The notes under the pieces: generated by a model
The model's input: only the letters and a program-made list of their open reading frames with translations
Told to the model about the DNA's origin: nothing
Databases searched by the model: none
Translations under genes and position numbers: made by a program
Assembly: GCF_014206875.1 (NCBI RefSeq)
Contig: NZ_JACIJO010000003.1
Coordinates: 226,066-290,065 of the forward strand
Length of the DNA stretch: 64,000 nucleotides
DNA from: Algoriphagus iocasae
GTDB lineage: Bacteria; Bacteroidota; Bacteroidia; Cytophagales; Cyclobacteriaceae
Direction of reading: 5' to 3'
Part shown: piece by piece, positions 18,027-26,209 of the stretch
How positions within the stretch are numbered: the first letter of the stretch is position 1
How the letters are laid out: each line of letters opens with the position of its first letter

Positions 18027-18139
18027 TTTCAATAAATCTCAATCAAAACTGACAAGATCAATCTGATGGAATTTCAAAGTCACTTCTAAGCAGAGTTTTC
18101 TTCAAACGTCCTACGAGAAAAAATTGAGACTCATTTATC

Positions 18140-18661
18140 TTACTCAATTTTTAAAAACTCTCTGAAATACTTCTGGAGACTGAGATAATTTTCCTGATCC
18201 AATTTACCGTGTGAAATTGCTATTTCTACATGTTCGGCAATCTCATTAAATGGGTACGTATCTTTTAACTGCTCATGATCATCGAGCCATTTTTTAAGCA
18301 GGTTCAGTTCGTATTTATTAATATCTCCATCCGCCATGATGCCATAGCAGATACCTTGTAAAAAGTGCAAGGAGGCTTTTGAGGGATCGCTCTCCTCAAA
18401 TTTTGGAGCATATTTCTCGAGAACCTTTTTGATTTCATAGATTTCCTCAGAACCTAATTGACCGGTTTTAATGATATTTCTAACCTCTTCATGGAAAGTT
18501 AAAAATGGTTCTTTTTCACAAAGTCCATCGTGGGTTTGGCACCAGGATTTCATTGCATCAAATTCACTTTTAGTAATCCTGCCATCCATCGAGATACCAT
18601 TGACAAGACCATTTAAATTATGAAAAGCTATTTGGGTTTGGGTGATGATATTTTCTTCCAT
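18140..18661 (-). CDS. Two-repeat helical protein, TerB-like, unknown function
   Basis: The 173-residue cytoplasmic protein is an internal duplication. LNGLVNGISMDGRITKSEFD (about 15-34) and LQGICYGIMADGDINKYELN (about 103-122) are equivalent and are each followed by a similar helical segment. The G-I-x-x-D-G-x-I-x-x-x-E pattern recalls TerB-like or EF-hand-like acidic helices. No signal peptide. It could bind metal or be a scaffold; no specific family is recognised. It stands alone between convergent and codirectional neighbours. Confidence 0.7.
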   Translation of the reverse strand: MEENIITQTQIAFHNLNGLVNGISMDGRITKSEFDAMKSWCQTHDGLCEKEPFLTFHEEVRNIIKTGQLGSEEIYEIKKVLEKYAPKFEESDPSKASLHFLQGICYGIMADGDINKYELNLLKKWLDDHEQLKDTYPFNEIAEHVEIAISHGKLDQENYLSLQKYFREFLKIE

Positions 18662-18702
18662 ATCCTCTTTATTTTTTGTAATAAGTTACAAATACTTGAA
18701 TT

Positions 18703-18732
18703 ACAATAAAATACCCAGTACGGGGTATTTTA
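18703..18732 (-). terminator. Terminator of the cyclase gene
   Basis: TAAAATACCC (18707-18716) and GGGTATTTTA (18723-18732) form a perfect 10-bp stem with a six-base loop. On the minus strand the stem continues into a T-rich stretch. Confidence 0.7.
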
Positions 18733-18762
18733 TGTATATAAAAGCTAGAGGGGAGGAAAATG

Positions 18763-19653
18763 TTATTTTTTTGTTTTCGCAAATGCCCGTACCGGGAAAG
18801 TGCCAACTCCTTTGAATTTAGGTGGTGCAGCTGTAAAGGTGAAATCCTCATCTGGAAGTAGGTGGAGATTGTTCATGTGCTCGACTATTAGAATCTCAGC
18901 TCCTAGCAAAGTGGTATGTGCTGGCCTGCTGTTTCTCCGGGTATCATCGATGTTATGGGAATCTATTCCAACTAACTTCACTCCACAATCCCTTAAATAT
19001 TCTGCTGCTTTTTGAGTGAGAAATGGATGGTTTTCATAATATGCTTCTGTATTCCAATGCTTACTCCAATTCGTCTGAATCAATACAGCTCTGTTTCTGA
19101 TTTCATAATTCTCCAGATGAGTTTCTCTGATTTCTAGGGTTTTATTATATGGAATCCGGATCACGATTCCTTCCAGATCTACAAATTGTTCCAAGGTAAT
19201 TTCTGAGGTGTCTTTGCCATTCTCAAAACGGTGAAATGGACAATCTAAATAAGTGCCTGTATTGGCTACCATTTCAATTTTTCCGATCTGAAATTCCGTT
19301 CCTACCTCATAAAACTTTCTGGACTCTTCTCTACTCAAATAATCACAGACAATAGGCGCGGGGAGTCCTTTATATGTCACTAAACCATCTTCAATTGTAT
19401 GACTCAGATCAATTAATAACCCATTTGATTTTTGCTTTTCAATTTCTTTTCGTTTATGAGCTTCCTCAAAAATCACTTTGTTGGAAATAATGGTTTTTCC
19501 GACCATCAGCAGCCTCATATCTGAAATGATATAATCAGCCAATTCTTTATCAGAAATGTTGTCTCCGTGGATATCCAGTCTGAAGTCTTCTCCTTTGATA
19601 TTTCCTCCATTGGTGAAGTGAATCTCAAAGTCAAACTTTACTCTTTTTTGCAT
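18763..19653 (-). CDS. Cyclase family protein (kynurenine formamidase-like)
   Basis: The 296-residue protein has an N-terminal 75-residue extension (FDFEIHFTNGGNIKGEDFRL) and then a cyclase domain beginning LIDLSHTIEDGL. The metal-binding motif is changed from the usual HxGTHxDAPxH to NTGTYLDCPFHRF, which keeps the Asp and the last His but replaces the central His by Tyr. GIDSHNIDD and RPAHTTLL lie in the C-terminal half. Related enzymes hydrolyse N-formylkynurenine or isatin. The altered metal ligands make the reaction uncertain. The gene has its own terminator. Confidence 0.8.
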   Translation of the reverse strand: MQKRVKFDFEIHFTNGGNIKGEDFRLDIHGDNISDKELADYIISDMRLLMVGKTIISNKVIFEEAHKRKEIEKQKSNGLLIDLSHTIEDGLVTYKGLPAPIVCDYLSREESRKFYEVGTEFQIGKIEMVANTGTYLDCPFHRFENGKDTSEITLEQFVDLEGIVIRIPYNKTLEIRETHLENYEIRNRAVLIQTNWSKHWNTEAYYENHPFLTQKAAEYLRDCGVKLVGIDSHNIDDTRRNSRPAHTTLLGAEILIVEHMNNLHLLPDEDFTFTAAPPKFKGVGTFPVRAFAKTKK

Positions 19654-19717
19654 CTTGAAAGGGTGGAAATTGGAAAGATTAAAGAAAAGAAAATCTGGAT
19701 AAAATCTGACGATTCCT

Positions 19718-21070
19718 TTACCTGAAATTCAGTGAGAAAACGGTTTTCTCTCCTGGAATGGAAGTGACCTGCAAGCTTCCCTTATGTAGGTTCATGATCT
19801 GTCTCGAAATGGCCAAACCAATTCCAGAACCTGTTTTTTTGGTGGTGTAGAAAGGAACAAAAATGCGCTCCAATGCTTCTGGAATAATTCCTGGTCCATG
19901 ATCTTCTACCCGCAAAACTGTTCCCATATCTCCTTGGGAAATAGCAGAAAGCCAAATTGTTCGATCGGCTTGATTTTGAAGAGATTCGCTGGCGTTCTTT
20001 ACCAAATTGATCAGGATCATGGTGATTTGGTCCGGATCACAATGGATTTCCAAATCATTCGGAAGTATGTTAGTTTCTATTTTGACCTCAGAAAACTTCA
20101 AATCCTCTTTCATCAAGATCAATACATTTTCAAAGAGAGATTTGACTGTGGTAAACTCCTTTTTAGGCACAGGGATATTGGTGTAATCTCTATAGGCATT
20201 CACAAAATTCACCAATCCTTTGCTTCTATTAGCAATGGTTTCTAAACCCTCCTGTATATCTTGGTACCCATCTCTTTTGATCAGGAATCCTTCTTTTTGT
20301 ACATAAGAATCTTCTTCCAAAATGGTGCTTAAAGAATCCACCAAACTGGAAATAGGCGTGATGGAATTCATGATTTCATGCCTCAAAACCTTTGTCAGAT
20401 TCTGCCAAGCCTCCAATTCATTGGATTGAAGTTCCGCATTGATATTTTGTAATGAAAGCAAGGTCCAGCTCTGGCCACCCATTTTTAGAGAGGTGGACTG
20501 TATAATTAAATGCAGAGATGGATTGACTTTGTACGAAAGCCTTTGACCCGGTTTCATTTCCATCACCTGTTCTAAAAGGGCAGGGGATAGCTTACCTAAA
20601 TCAGAAATATCCCTGAATTGAGGAATCTGAAGTAAGTGCTTTGCAGCATTATTGATTACCCCGATTTTTCCTTCAGAATTAAAAGAAATTATACCCGAAT
20701 TGATATGCTGGATGATGACCTGTAGAAAAAGCATTTGCTCTTCCTTTTCGGCCCGCGTTTGCTTAAACACATTCATCACCTCGTTAAAAGCAATATTGAC
20801 TTCACGGAAAGAACCGCCCATTTGACTGTCTGAAGTAAATGAACTGGAGAAATCCGTGAATCGGATGGAATCCAAAAATCTTGCAAGCTTATGATTGATC
20901 GAGTTGACATAATAAATCAACTCGCCAATCTGGATGAAGGCGATAAATGCCAAAATTCCAGGAGCCAGCCACAATTCCTGATTGTAATAAAGCCAAAGGC
21001 CTAAGTACAAATTCAGGACAATTAATAATGTCCTGAACCCAACTCCAAAAGAGAACCGCTTATAAACCAT
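19718..21070 (-). CDS. NtrY-like sensor histidine kinase
   Basis: The 450-residue inner-membrane kinase has two helices near the N-terminus (about 13-29 and 33-53) with almost no periplasmic loop, a PAS-like region (about 115-210), the phospho-acceptor His231 in VLRHEIMNSITPIS, and an HATPase domain with NLVKNASESL, VEDHGPGI and GSGIGLAIS. The short loop suggests sensing within the membrane or cytoplasm. It overlaps the upstream regulator gene by 11 bases, so the two form one operon. Its partner is the sigma-54 activator at 21060-22448. Confidence 0.92.
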   Translation of the reverse strand: MVYKRFSFGVGFRTLLIVLNLYLGLWLYYNQELWLAPGILAFIAFIQIGELIYYVNSINHKLARFLDSIRFTDFSSSFTSDSQMGGSFREVNIAFNEVMNVFKQTRAEKEEQMLFLQVIIQHINSGIISFNSEGKIGVINNAAKHLLQIPQFRDISDLGKLSPALLEQVMEMKPGQRLSYKVNPSLHLIIQSTSLKMGGQSWTLLSLQNINAELQSNELEAWQNLTKVLRHEIMNSITPISSLVDSLSTILEEDSYVQKEGFLIKRDGYQDIQEGLETIANRSKGLVNFVNAYRDYTNIPVPKKEFTTVKSLFENVLILMKEDLKFSEVKIETNILPNDLEIHCDPDQITMILINLVKNASESLQNQADRTIWLSAISQGDMGTVLRVEDHGPGIIPEALERIFVPFYTTKKTGSGIGLAISRQIMNLHKGSLQVTSIPGEKTVFSLNFR

Positions 21071-22448
21071 ATTTTTCTAATCTTCTGTAAAGTGAAGATC
21101 GGGTCAAGCCTAATTCCTCAGCAGCTCTAGTGATATGACCATTGTGTTTCTGTAGGGCTTTTCTGATCAGAATACGCTCCACATCTTCAATATTCAGATG
21201 CTCCAGACTCACAGATTCATCTTTCTGCTCTGGCTGCTGCATCTTTTGCAGGAATAAATCTTCCGGCTGCAAAACATTGTGGTTACTCATGATGACAGCC
21301 CGCTCGATGCTGTGCTGAAGTTCACGGATATTTCCAGGCCAATGATATTTCATCATTCTTTTGATAAGAGGTTCAGAAGCCTTTCTGACATCCTTGTTGT
21401 ATTTTTTAGAATAGAAAGAGATGAAATGGTTGGCAAGCAAAAGTATATCGTCTGCTCTTTCTCTCAATGGTGGTAACTGAATCTCAATGGTATTGATTCG
21501 GTACAGCAAATCCTGACGGAAACCATTTTCATAAACCATATTATGAATCGGCATATTGGTAGCAGAAATCAATCGGATATTGACATCCACTGCTCTGTTT
21601 GCACCAACCCTGGTGACCTGTCTATTTTGAAGGACAGCTAGCAATTTAGCCTGTAGTGGAAGTGGAAGGTTTCCGATTTCATCCAAGAAAAGCGTTCCTT
21701 TATGTGCTTGTTCAAATCTACCCGCACGGTCTTCTTTGGCATCGGTAAATGAACCTTTCTTATGTCCAAAGAGCTCAGATTCAAAAAGGGATTGGGTAAT
21801 CGAACCCAGATCTACGCCGACAAATGCTTCTTTGTTTCTTCGGCTATGTCTGTGAATAGCTCTCGCTATCAATTCTTTCCCGGTTCCGTTTTCTCCCAAA
21901 ATCAACACATTGGCATCAGTAGATGCAACACGTTCTATCGTTTCATAGACTTTTTGCATGGCTGGACTTTGTCCGATGATATCAGCAAATTTCCGATCTA
22001 TGTCCTCTTGCATGGTGAGCTTTTGATCTTTCAGCAAGTCCACCTCCAGTTTTTTCTGCCTTAATTTCAAAGCTGAATTTAAGGTTGCGAGTAGTCTTTC
22101 GTTTTCCCAAGGCTTCAGAACAAAATCCGTAGCTCCCTCTTTAATGGCCCGAACAGCCAGGTTAACGTCCCCGTAAGCAGTAATCAAAACTACTACCGCA
22201 GAGGGATCTAGTTCCAAAATTCTGTCCAGCCAATAAAAACCTTCTTGTCCGGAACTTACATCTTTGGTGAAATTCATATCGAGCATGATCACATCATACT
22301 GCTCGTTATGAGTTAAAATGGGAAGTAGGTCTGGGTTTGTCTCGGTATCTACCTGTGCAAAGTGCCTCTTTAGAAAAATTTTGGCTGCCTTTAGTAGATC
22401 TTCATTATCATCTATAATGAGAATTTTACCGATTTTTTGCTCGCTCAT
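21060..22448 (-). CDS. Sigma-54-dependent response regulator, NtrC family
   Basis: I start at the ATG at 22448 (MSEQKIGKILIIDDNEDLL), because the longer frame from 22556 adds 36 residues before the receiver. The 462-residue protein has a receiver (Asp57 in IMLDMN), a AAA+ domain with Walker A GENGTGKE (185-192), sigma-54 loop GSFTDA (232-237, a variant of GAFTGA) and Walker B FLDEIGN, and a C-terminal Fis-type helix-turn-helix (HNGHITRAAEELGLTRSSLY). It is divergent from the membrane-fusion gene; a palindrome at 22649-22668 lies between them. It probably activates the repeated UAS/TGGCAY promoters found across the next 32 kb. Confidence 0.93.
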   Translation of the reverse strand: MSEQKIGKILIIDDNEDLLKAAKIFLKRHFAQVDTETNPDLLPILTHNEQYDVIMLDMNFTKDVSSGQEGFYWLDRILELDPSAVVVLITAYGDVNLAVRAIKEGATDFVLKPWENERLLATLNSALKLRQKKLEVDLLKDQKLTMQEDIDRKFADIIGQSPAMQKVYETIERVASTDANVLILGENGTGKELIARAIHRHSRRNKEAFVGVDLGSITQSLFESELFGHKKGSFTDAKEDRAGRFEQAHKGTLFLDEIGNLPLPLQAKLLAVLQNRQVTRVGANRAVDVNIRLISATNMPIHNMVYENGFRQDLLYRINTIEIQLPPLRERADDILLLANHFISFYSKKYNKDVRKASEPLIKRMMKYHWPGNIRELQHSIERAVIMSNHNVLQPEDLFLQKMQQPEQKDESVSLEHLNIEDVERILIRKALQKHNGHITRAAEELGLTRSSLYRRLEKYGL

Positions 22449-22648
22449 TGAATAGTTAGTTTTTTTTAATAGTTGAAAAAGACTTTCTGCCTTCTCAAAT
22501 AATGCTTGCTCCTTGTTCCAAAAGCATACCGAATTATTCTTTTCTATTAAAATCAAATCAAATACAGCCTTATGCTTAAAATTAAGGCTTTTTGTCCGAT
22601 TGACTAATTAGGAAAAGCATTCCAATAAGATAAGAAAGATGAGCGGGT

Positions 22649-22668
22649 TTTGTTCGCCTGCGAACAAA
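22649..22668. promoter_or_regulatory. Putative UAS (site A) of the sigma-54 regulon
   Basis: TTTGTTCG-CCTG-CGAACAAA is a perfect 8-4-8 palindrome, extended to 9-bp arms at 22648-22669. A further half-site TGTTCG lies at 22671. The centre is 80.5 bp upstream of the TGGCAT element at 22739. The same 20-bp design recurs before four other genes (25906, 43619, 49465, 54576). Confidence 0.65.
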
Positions 22669-22738
22669 AATGTTCGGGACTTTAGATTCCGAATTTCTTC
22701 AAACCTCCAATTAAGGCCGTAGAACGCCGTTTTTTTGA

Positions 22739-22755
22739 TGGCATACCATTTGGCA
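22739..22755 (+). promoter_or_regulatory. Putative sigma-54 promoter of the membrane-fusion gene
   Basis: TGGCAT begins at 22739, directly after a run of seven T. The -12 position reads TTTGG instead of TTGC, so the -24 element is good and the -12 is imperfect. It lies 52 bases before the chosen ATG at 22791; the alternative ATG at 22758 would fall on the expected transcription start. Confidence 0.5.
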
Positions 22756-22790
22756 TAATGGGTATCAGCCTAAAAAGGCAGAAACACACA

Positions 22791-24038
22791 ATGGATAGAA
22801 AAATACAAAAGAAGACCTGGACGCCCAGGAAGATTGCTTGGATTGTCGGCGGAGTAGTTTTAGTCGCCGGAATTATTTATCAAATCGGATTTGCCGATCA
22901 CCGATCTACTATGAATGTAGAGCAGGATCGTCTCAGTATTGCGACTGTCAGTACCGGAGAATTTACCGATTACATTTTGGTTTCCGGTCAGATCGAACCT
23001 GCCCAGACTTTCTTCCTCGATGCAGTTGAAGGAGGGATGGTCGCAGAGATCGTCAGAGAATCGGGAGCTTTGGTGGATGTAGGAGATACGATATTGATCA
23101 TGGCCAATTCCAATCTCCAGTTGGATGTGATGCAGCGTGAAACCATGCTGTATGAGCAAATCAACAACCTGCGCCAGACTCGTCTTTTCTTAGATCAAAA
23201 TGATTTGAGTCAACAGGGTCAATTAGCAGAGATCGATTATCAGATCAGCCTTTTGGAACCTCAATACAAAAGATTCAAAGAGCTTCATGAGAAAAAGCTG
23301 GTTTCTGACCGCGAATTCGAAGAAGTGAAAGAGCAATATGAATACAATCTGAAAAGAAAGGAATTGACCTATGCATCCTATAGAAGTGATTCTATCGCCA
23401 GATCTTACCAATTGGCTCAGTTGCGCCAGTCAGAAAGCAGAATGAATGCTTCTCTGAATGGGGTAGGCCAGATTTTGAATAACCTCGTGATCAAAGCTCC
23501 AATCGCAGGACAGCTTGCGATGGAACAAATTGAAGTTGGTCAGGCAATCAATTCAGGAGAGCGTTATGGTCAGATTGACGTGCTGGATGAATTTAAAGTG
23601 AGAGTACCAATTGATGAATTGTACCTTCCTAGAATCGGGCAAGGTCTGAGAGGTAAATTCACTTTGAGCGGAGTAGACCATGAATTGGAAATCATGAAAA
23701 TCTATCCGACGATTACAAATGGTCGATTTGAAGTGGATATGAAATTCACCGGAGAAAGCCCAAAAGGTATCCGTCGTGGACAAAGTGTGAGAATTCGACT
23801 TGAATTGGGAGATAGCGAGCAGAGCCTGCTTTTACCAACTGGAGGATTCTTTAAAGATACGGGGGGTAACTGGGTATTTGTCTTGAACTCTACTGGAAAT
23901 GCTGAAAAGAGAAATATCAGATTGGGTAGAAAAAATCCAGAATACTATGAAGTCTTGGATGGCTTGGTAGAAGGAGAAAGAGTGATTGTCTCAGGATATG
24001 AGAATTTCGGTGACAATGAAGTGCTGGAGTTGAAGTAG
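22791..24038 (+). CDS. HlyD/MacA-type membrane fusion protein of an ABC exporter
   Basis: The 415-residue periplasmic adaptor has an N-terminal anchor helix (about 14-32), a lipoyl-like half near residue 80 (EGGMVAEIVRESGALVDVGD), a long alpha-hairpin (about 115-220), a second lipoyl half (VIKAPIAGQLAMEQIEVGQ) and beta-barrel domains. It would link an ABC permease in the inner membrane to an outer-membrane channel. I choose ATG 22791 over 22758 because the latter overlaps the predicted promoter. It precedes the ATPase gene at 24619, with a four-helix-bundle cassette between. No other fusion protein is seen in the window. Confidence 0.88.
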   Translation: MDRKIQKKTWTPRKIAWIVGGVVLVAGIIYQIGFADHRSTMNVEQDRLSIATVSTGEFTDYILVSGQIEPAQTFFLDAVEGGMVAEIVRESGALVDVGDTILIMANSNLQLDVMQRETMLYEQINNLRQTRLFLDQNDLSQQGQLAEIDYQISLLEPQYKRFKELHEKKLVSDREFEEVKEQYEYNLKRKELTYASYRSDSIARSYQLAQLRQSESRMNASLNGVGQILNNLVIKAPIAGQLAMEQIEVGQAINSGERYGQIDVLDEFKVRVPIDELYLPRIGQGLRGKFTLSGVDHELEIMKIYPTITNGRFEVDMKFTGESPKGIRRGQSVRIRLELGDSEQSLLLPTGGFFKDTGGNWVFVLNSTGNAEKRNIRLGRKNPEYYEVLDGLVEGERVIVSGYENFGDNEVLELK

Positions 24039-24040
24039 AG

Positions 24041-24563
24041 GGAAGACTGGAGACGGAAGACAGGGGACTGAAGATGGGAGACAAAGTCAGAATTCAAAGG
24101 CAGATGATAAAAAATTGAGAAGAGTTTAGAAGTATGAAGATAAAATTAGATGGAATATAGGAATAGCTTCAAGTTCGAAAAACTTATTATTTGGCAAAAG
24201 GCAATGGAACTTGGAGAGCAGGTTCACGTCATTTGCAAAAACTTTCCAAAAGACGAATTATTCAATCTTTCTTCTCAATTTAAAAGAGCTACGGATTCGA
24301 TCGCATTAAATATTTCCGAGGGTGCTATTCTTCAAAGTAACCTGGAGCAAAAGAAGTTTATAGGATATGCAATTAGGTCTTTAGCAGAAGTAATAACCTG
24401 CTTATACAAAGCTATTAACAGGAAATACCTGAATGATTCTGTTTTTGATAAAATGTATAAGGACTGTCAAGATTTAATGAACATGATGATCGCATTTAGA
24501 AAAAACATAAAATAAATAGTGGAATCGGCTCTTCGGTCTGCTGTCTTCAGTCTTCCGTCCTCG
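24041..24563. repeat. S23/IVS-like cassette 1: four-helix-bundle gene between inverted GAAGAC repeats
   Basis: The left flank (24041-24083) is a stutter of GGAAGACTGGAGAC-type words. The right flank (24530-24563) is the inverse, CGGTCTGCTGTCTTCAGTC followed by TTCCGTCCTC. Between them lies a four-helix-bundle ORF. The unit interrupts the intergenic space between the membrane-fusion and ATPase genes. Related proteins are encoded in 23S rRNA intervening sequences bounded by inverted repeats; mobility is inferred. Confidence 0.6.
24150..24515 (+). CDS. Four-helix-bundle protein (S23/IVS family)
   Basis: The 121-residue protein has the family signature: FKFEKLIIWQKAMELGEQV, then DSIALNISEGA, FIGYAIRSLAEVITCLYKA and a C-terminal helix. 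The family includes proteins encoded in 23S rRNA intervening sequences and the Avd accessory protein of diversity-generating retroelements; it forms basic oligomers that may bind nucleic acid. No reverse transcriptase or rRNA is nearby. Over half of its residues appear to match the second copy at 25389. Confidence 0.9.
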   Translation: MEYRNSFKFEKLIIWQKAMELGEQVHVICKNFPKDELFNLSSQFKRATDSIALNISEGAILQSNLEQKKFIGYAIRSLAEVITCLYKAINRKYLNDSVFDKMYKDCQDLMNMMIAFRKNIK

Positions 24564-24618
24564 TTAAAAAAAATCAAAATATTGAAATTCAAAAAATATA
24601 AATAAACAAAAACACACC

Positions 24619-25317
24619 ATGACCAACGTAATCAAAACCGTCAATCTTAGGAAAATGTATGCGACCGAAGAGGTAGAAACTACTGCTTTGGACAGCATCC
24701 AGATCGAAATCAAAAAAGGCGAATTTGTAGCCATTATGGGACCTTCAGGATGTGGTAAGTCCACATTATTGAATATCCTGGGTCTTCTGGATAACCCAGA
24801 TGCCGGAGAGTACTTTTTCCTGGATCAGGAAGTTGCTAAGTTTTCAGAAAGACAGCGTTCTTCATTGAGAAAAGGGAATATTGGATTTGTCTTCCAGAGC
24901 TTTAATCTGATTGATGAATTGACAGTGTTTGAAAACGTTGAACTTCCACTTTTGTATCTGAAAATCCCTTCTGACGAGCGCAAAACCCGAGTAGAAGAGG
25001 TACTTACCAGAATGAATATCATGCACAGAAGAAATCACTTCCCACAGCAGCTTTCCGGTGGTCAGCAGCAGCGTGTGGCGATCGCCAGAGCTATTGTAGC
25101 AAAGCCTTCTGTGATCCTTGCCGATGAGCCTACAGGTAACTTGGATTCCACTAACGGTGAAGAAGTAATGAGACTTTTGGAAGAACTGAACAACGAAGGA
25201 ACCACTATCGTGATGGTGACTCACTCTCCTCATGATGCCAACTATGCCCACAGAACGATCAACTTGTTTGATGGTAAAGTGGTGACTGAGAATATCAGGG
25301 AGCAGTTTCATGTTTAA
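24619..25317 (+). CDS. ABC transporter ATP-binding protein, MacB/LolD type
   Basis: The 232-residue cytoplasmic ATPase has Walker [10 protein letters not shown] (41-49), Q-loop near FVFQSFN (92-98), signature LSGGQQQ (146-152), Walker B VILADE (166-171) and the D-loop GNLD. It belongs to the LolD/MacB/FtsE subfamily that works with FtsX-type permeases. It is the only such ATPase in the window, while six FtsX-type permease genes follow, so it may serve several permeases. It is flanked on both sides by four-helix-bundle cassettes. Confidence 0.93.
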   Translation: MTNVIKTVNLRKMYATEEVETTALDSIQIEIKKGEFVAIMGPSGCGKSTLLNILGLLDNPDAGEYFFLDQEVAKFSERQRSSLRKGNIGFVFQSFNLIDELTVFENVELPLLYLKIPSDERKTRVEEVLTRMNIMHRRNHFPQQLSGGQQQRVAIARAIVAKPSVILADEPTGNLDSTNGEEVMRLLEELNNEGTTIVMVTHSPHDANYAHRTINLFDGKVVTENIREQFHV

Positions 25318-25320
25318 TTA

Positions 25321-25775
25321 GTTGGAAGTAGGAAGAATGGAAGTAGGAAGTTTTTTCCTTCTTCCATTCAATGCTAGAGCAATTATTTATGGATTTTAAA
25401 TTTGAAAAATTACGTATCTGGCAATCTTCCATGAAATTTGGTGAGGAGGTTTTTGAATTATCGAAAAGCTTTCCCACAGATGAAAAATTTAATTTAACCT
25501 CACAAATAAGAAGAGCGGTTGATTCAATTGCTCTGAATATTGCTGAAGGTGCAACAGGAAATTCACAAGCAGAATTCAAGAAGTTTATTGGCTATTCACT
25601 TCGTTCAATAGCTGAGGTAGTTACCTGTCTTCATAAAGCAAAATTAAGAAAATACGTATCTGAGGATCAGTTTAACGAGCATTATAAAAATGCTTTTGAT
25701 TTAATGAACAGTATTGCTGCTTTTAGGAAAACCCTAGTTTAACTTCCAACTTCCAACTTCCCACTTCCCTCTCCC
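25321..25775. repeat. S23/IVS-like cassette 2: four-helix-bundle gene between inverted GGAAGT repeats
   Basis: The left flank (25321-25350) repeats GGAAGTAGGAAG; the right flank (25742-25770) repeats the inverse, AACTTCCAACTTCCAACTTC. Between them lies the second four-helix-bundle gene. The flank words differ from those of cassette 1, so the two units were probably acquired separately. Confidence 0.6.
25389..25742 (+). CDS. Four-helix-bundle protein (S23/IVS family), second copy
   Basis: The chosen start is MDFKFEKLRIWQSS at 25389; an upstream in-frame ATG at 25371 adds six residues that overlap the flanking repeat. The 117-residue protein has the same motifs as the copy at 24150: DSIALNIAEGATGNSQAEFK, FIGYSLRSIAEVVTCLHKA and AFRKTLV at the end. 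It sits between the ATPase gene and the first permease gene. Function is unknown; the family binds RNA or acts as an oligomeric scaffold in characterised cases. Confidence 0.9.
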   Translation: MDFKFEKLRIWQSSMKFGEEVFELSKSFPTDEKFNLTSQIRRAVDSIALNIAEGATGNSQAEFKKFIGYSLRSIAEVVTCLHKAKLRKYVSEDQFNEHYKNAFDLMNSIAAFRKTLV

Positions 25776-25905
25776 TATGCTCCGCCTCCAGATACTCCTC
25801 ACATATAGTTTTCCGTCTTCTGGGTGATCGGACTAAAACCAATCTATTTTCCTAATCTTCTTCGTGTTTGATGTCATCAAAACCAAGGTTAATAAGCCAA
25901 TAGGC

Positions 25906-25925
25906 TTTGCCCGAAAGCGAACGTT
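25906..25925. promoter_or_regulatory. Putative UAS (site B) of the sigma-54 regulon
   Basis: TTTGCCCG-AAAG-CGAACGTT matches the TTYGTYCG-N4-CGRACAAA design at most positions. Its centre is 78.5 bp upstream of TGGCAT at 25994. A second half-site, CGAACTT, is at 25932. Confidence 0.5.
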
Positions 25926-25961
25926 TCTGTACGAACTTAGAGAGATAAAAAATTGAAAATT

Positions 25962-25990
25962 AGCTTTCTGGCTTCCAGAGAGCTTTTTTT
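25962..25990 (+). terminator. Terminator-like stem and T-tract between UAS B and its promoter
   Basis: AGCTTTCTGG pairs with CCAGAGAGCT with one mismatch and is followed by seven T. It can stop readthrough from the ATPase operon. Similar T-tracts lie just before the other TGGCAY elements. Confidence 0.55.
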
Positions 25991-25993
25991 AAA

Positions 25994-26010
25994 TGGCATA
26001 AATCCTGAAT
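25994..26010 (+). promoter_or_regulatory. Putative sigma-54 promoter upstream of permease 1
   Basis: TGGCAT-AAATCC-TGA has a good -24 element but only TG of the -12 element. It is 216 bases before the permease start, the same leader length as at site D. Confidence 0.4.
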
Positions 26011-26209
26011 AGCTAATGGAACACCTTGATAGCCAATCTTAATTTCGTATTCTCAGTCTGTGTCTCATAGACCGAAAAATCAGTGATTTATGGGATATAG
26101 GCCACGGGAAAATTGAATACTGTTGCAACCTTTCTCATAGGTGAAGCATCTTATTAAAGTTGGGTTAACAGCCAGGCAGAGGCTTTACCCAATCTAAACC
26201 ACTAACGCT

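Noticed and set aside
24150..25742. Diversity-generating retroelement, because the four-helix-bundle proteins resemble Avd
   Set aside because: No reverse transcriptase, template repeat or variable protein was found nearby.
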